Shown here piece after piece: positions 5,059 through 7,071 of a stretch of DNA of 7,071 nt. Both the position numbers and the translations under genes were made by a program. Position 1 is the first letter of the stretch, and each line of letters begins with the position of its first letter. Source of the DNA: Pseudomonadota bacterium (GTDB lineage: Bacteria; Pseudomonadota; Gammaproteobacteria; Burkholderiales; Sulfuriferulaceae); contig JAJYGL010000026.1 of the NCBI GenBank assembly GCA_021790625.1, positions 1-7,071 on the forward strand, in the 5' to 3' direction. The notes beneath the pieces are model-generated. The model did no database searches. It worked only from the letters and a program-made list of their open reading frames with translations, and was not told the DNA's origin.

Positions 5059-6939
5059 ATGGCACTTTTGCAGATTTCGGAACCCGGCCTGTCTACCGCG
5101 CCACACGAGCATCGTCTGGCAGCCGGTATCGATCTTGGCACGACCAACTCATTGATTGCCAGCGTGGTCAGTGGCGCTGCCAGTATACTGAGCGATGCGC
5201 AAAACCGCCGCCTGTTTCCATCCGTCGTTCGTTTTCTGGAAGATGGCGGCACCCAGACTGGTCACGCTGCACTATCCAGCCAACACCATGACGCCCCCAA
5301 CACCATCGCATCAGCCAAACGATTGATGGGGCGCACACTCAGCGACCTGAACGGACTGGCGACCAGCCTGCCCTACCAGTTGATTGACGCTCCGGGCATG
5401 GTAAAAATCCGCACCATCGCTGGTGATAAATCTCCGGTAGAAATCGCAGCAGAAATTCTCACTACTTTGAAAAACCGAGCCGAAGCAAGTCTTGGCGGCC
5501 CGCTGACAGGCGTTGTCATTACTGTACCAGCGTATTTCGATGATGCCCAGCGTCAGGCCACCCGCGATGCTGCCCGCCTGGCCGGATTGCAAGTGTTACG
5601 TCTACTCAATGAACCTACCGCTGCCGCCATTGCCTATGGACTGGATCAAGCCATACAAGGCACTTACGCCATTTATGATCTGGGCGGCGGCACATTTGAT
5701 ATTTCCATCCTCAGATTAAGCCAGGGCGTGTTCGAAGTATTATCTACCCATGGTGATGCTGCCTTGGGTGGTGATGATTTCGACCGTAGCATCGTAGAAT
5801 GGATCACCCAGCAATACCCCTCAGCCAATCTTTCCATTTCAGATCGGCAACAATTACTACACCACGCCAAAAATGCGAAAGAATGTTTATCCGATACAGA
5901 CATCACATCCATTGCCTTTGAGCTGTCCGACGGAACCAACATCCGCCTGCAACTCGACCGCGCCACCTTTTGGCGCATCAGCAACGAACTGTTGAATCGA
6001 ACGCTCAAATCTACCCGACAAGCCTTGCGTGACGCCAAACTGACCCATCGGGATATCGATGGTGTGGTGCTGGTCGGCGGAGCAACCCGCATGCCCCACA
6101 TTCGCGAAGCCGTTGCCACTTTTTTTGATCGCCCACCACTGACTGACCTGGACCCTGATGCCGTTGTAGCATTGGGTGCTGCCATACAGGCCAACGTCCT
6201 GGCTGGCAACCGAGGCGACCACGACTGGTTGCTGCTGGATGTCAACCCATTATCGCTGGGCATCGAAACCATGGGCGGACTGGTCGAGAAAATCATTCCG
6301 CGCAACAGCAGCCTGCCCATCGCCATGGCACAGGAATTTACCACCTTCCGTGACGGACAAACGGCCATGAGCATTCACATCCTGCAGGGTGAACGTGAAT
6401 TGGTATCCGATTGCCGTTCACTGGCACGTTTCACCCTGCATGGCATTCCAGCCATGAATGCTGGTGCTGCCCGTATCCGTGTCACCCTGCAAATCGATAC
6501 CGATGGCCTGCTCAGTGTCAGTGCGCGCGAACTGACCAGCGGCATTGAAAGTGCGATTACAGTCAAACCATCTTATGGGTTGGATGATGCACAAATTGCA
6601 CGCATGCTGACCGAAGCACAAAACAAGGCCGGTGATGACATGCGTATGCGCATGTTGCGCGAAACACAGGTCGATGCCCGCCGCCTGCTCGACGCAACCG
6701 AAGCGGCATTGGCCCAGGACGGAAAAGCCTTGCTCAACCCTGCCGAACTGAACGCCATCCGGCAACGTATGCACCATCTGGTCGACGTCATTGAAACAGA
6801 AGGTGTCAACCAGATAGAAGCGCTCAGGCAAGCCTCAGAAGCATTGAATCAGGCCACACAAGAGTTTGCCGCCCGGCGTATGAACCATGCCATCCAACAG
6901 GCTCTGACGGGAAAATCGCTGGAACATCTCGCGCTGTAA
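5059..6939 (+). CDS. hscA: HscA, Hsp70-type chaperone for Fe-S cluster transfer
   Basis: Specialised Hsp70 that binds the LPPVK motif of IscU and uses ATP to promote cluster release. 626 aa from the ATG at 5059, against 616 in E. coli. It starts MALLQISEPGLSTAPH like E. coli HscA, which fixes the start. The nucleotide-binding domain shows GIDLGTTNS (phosphate-1, about residues 23-31), VPAYFDDAQRQATRDAARLAGL, NEPTAAAIAYGL, DLGGGTFD (207-214) and VVLVGGATRMP. The interdomain linker is around LLLDVNPLSLGIETMGG (residue 394 is Asp). The substrate-binding domain follows, with REL and CRSLARF segments and a helical lid ending in FAARRMNHAIQQAL. N-terminal and IscU-specific features separate it from DnaK. 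It normally works with the J-protein HscB, whose gene would precede it but is absent here. Confidence 0.96.
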   Translation: MALLQISEPGLSTAPHEHRLAAGIDLGTTNSLIASVVSGAASILSDAQNRRLFPSVVRFLEDGGTQTGHAALSSQHHDAPNTIASAKRLMGRTLSDLNGLATSLPYQLIDAPGMVKIRTIAGDKSPVEIAAEILTTLKNRAEASLGGPLTGVVITVPAYFDDAQRQATRDAARLAGLQVLRLLNEPTAAAIAYGLDQAIQGTYAIYDLGGGTFDISILRLSQGVFEVLSTHGDAALGGDDFDRSIVEWITQQYPSANLSISDRQQLLHHAKNAKECLSDTDITSIAFELSDGTNIRLQLDRATFWRISNELLNRTLKSTRQALRDAKLTHRDIDGVVLVGGATRMPHIREAVATFFDRPPLTDLDPDAVVALGAAIQANVLAGNRGDHDWLLLDVNPLSLGIETMGGLVEKIIPRNSSLPIAMAQEFTTFRDGQTAMSIHILQGERELVSDCRSLARFTLHGIPAMNAGAARIRVTLQIDTDGLLSVSARELTSGIESAITVKPSYGLDDAQIARMLTEAQNKAGDDMRMRMLRETQVDARRLLDATEAALAQDGKALLNPAELNAIRQRMHHLVDVIETEGVNQIEALRQASEALNQATQEFAARRMNHAIQQALTGKSLEHLAL

Positions 6940-7071
6940 AACTGCCGGAGCCGCGAGAAAACACGGGCGCGACAACCCACACAATGCGACTTCTGACGAA
7001 ATGAATCAGAAACACGCCATCCTGCGACAAATCATGCAGCAAACATGACAAACACAACAGCCGCATCAAAA
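6940..7071. other. Sequence after hscA with no recognised gene or terminator
   Basis: 132 bp, A/C-rich on the plus strand, reaching the window edge. I see no hairpin with a T-run, no -24/-12 element and no TGT-N10-ACA site. The only short frames, such as a 15-codon one starting MNQKHAILRQ near 7001, have no ribosome site or protein motif. The next gene of the cluster, for example a ferredoxin gene, would lie outside. Confidence 0.6.

Noticed and set aside
5059..6939. DnaK instead of HscA
   Set aside because: The MALLQISEPGLS opening, the isc neighbours and the LPPVK motif in IscU identify HscA.
6824..7069. Minus-strand open frame at the right end
   Set aside because: It overlaps the 3' end of hscA in another frame and shows no motif or ribosome site.

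Overview
This window is part of a nitrogen-fixation (nif) regulatory and iron-sulfur assembly locus. It most likely comes from a beta- or gamma-proteobacterium. The assembly proteins read like the proteobacterial ISC system: the cysteine desulfurase matches Escherichia coli IscS in length (404 aa) and in the positions of Lys206 and Cys328, as recalled from memory. The NifA carries the C-X11-C-X19-C-X4-C signature of oxygen-responsive NifA, as in alpha- and beta-proteobacterial diazotrophs. Base composition looks close to even in the genes and clearly AT-rich between the divergent transcription units. No species can be named from this alone.

Layout. Positions 1-1564 (minus strand) hold nifA, cut by the left window edge just as its C-terminal DNA-binding domain begins. 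An AT-rich divergent spacer of about 520 bp follows (1565-2086). It holds a 10-bp direct repeat in the nifA leader, a 15-nt perfect palindrome, and a sigma-54 (-24/-12) promoter at 2028-2043 pointing right. That promoter sits just ahead of a 77-aa FmdB-type zinc-ribbon gene (2087-2320). After its stop come a consensus NifA upstream activator sequence (TGT-N10-ACA, 2334-2349) and a near-consensus sigma-54 promoter (2415-2430). These drive five co-directional genes: iscS (2468-3682), iscU (3705-4139), erpA (4179-4577), iscA (4608-4931) and hscA (5059-6939). The last 132 bp hold no recognisable gene.

How it fits together. NifA, active when oxygen is low, would bind the activator site and switch on sigma-54 RNA polymerase at the iscS promoter. 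IscS would take sulfur from cysteine, IscU would build the cluster, ErpA and IscA would carry it, and the Hsp70 HscA would drive release through the LPPVK motif of IscU. This is an ISC-type assembly set under apparent nif control, where many diazotrophs use nifU-nifS. The usual isc partners iscR (5' end) and hscB (between iscA and hscA) are absent, an ErpA gene is inserted, and IscU has a C-terminal tail with an extra CTPC pair. A ferredoxin gene, if present, would lie beyond the right edge.
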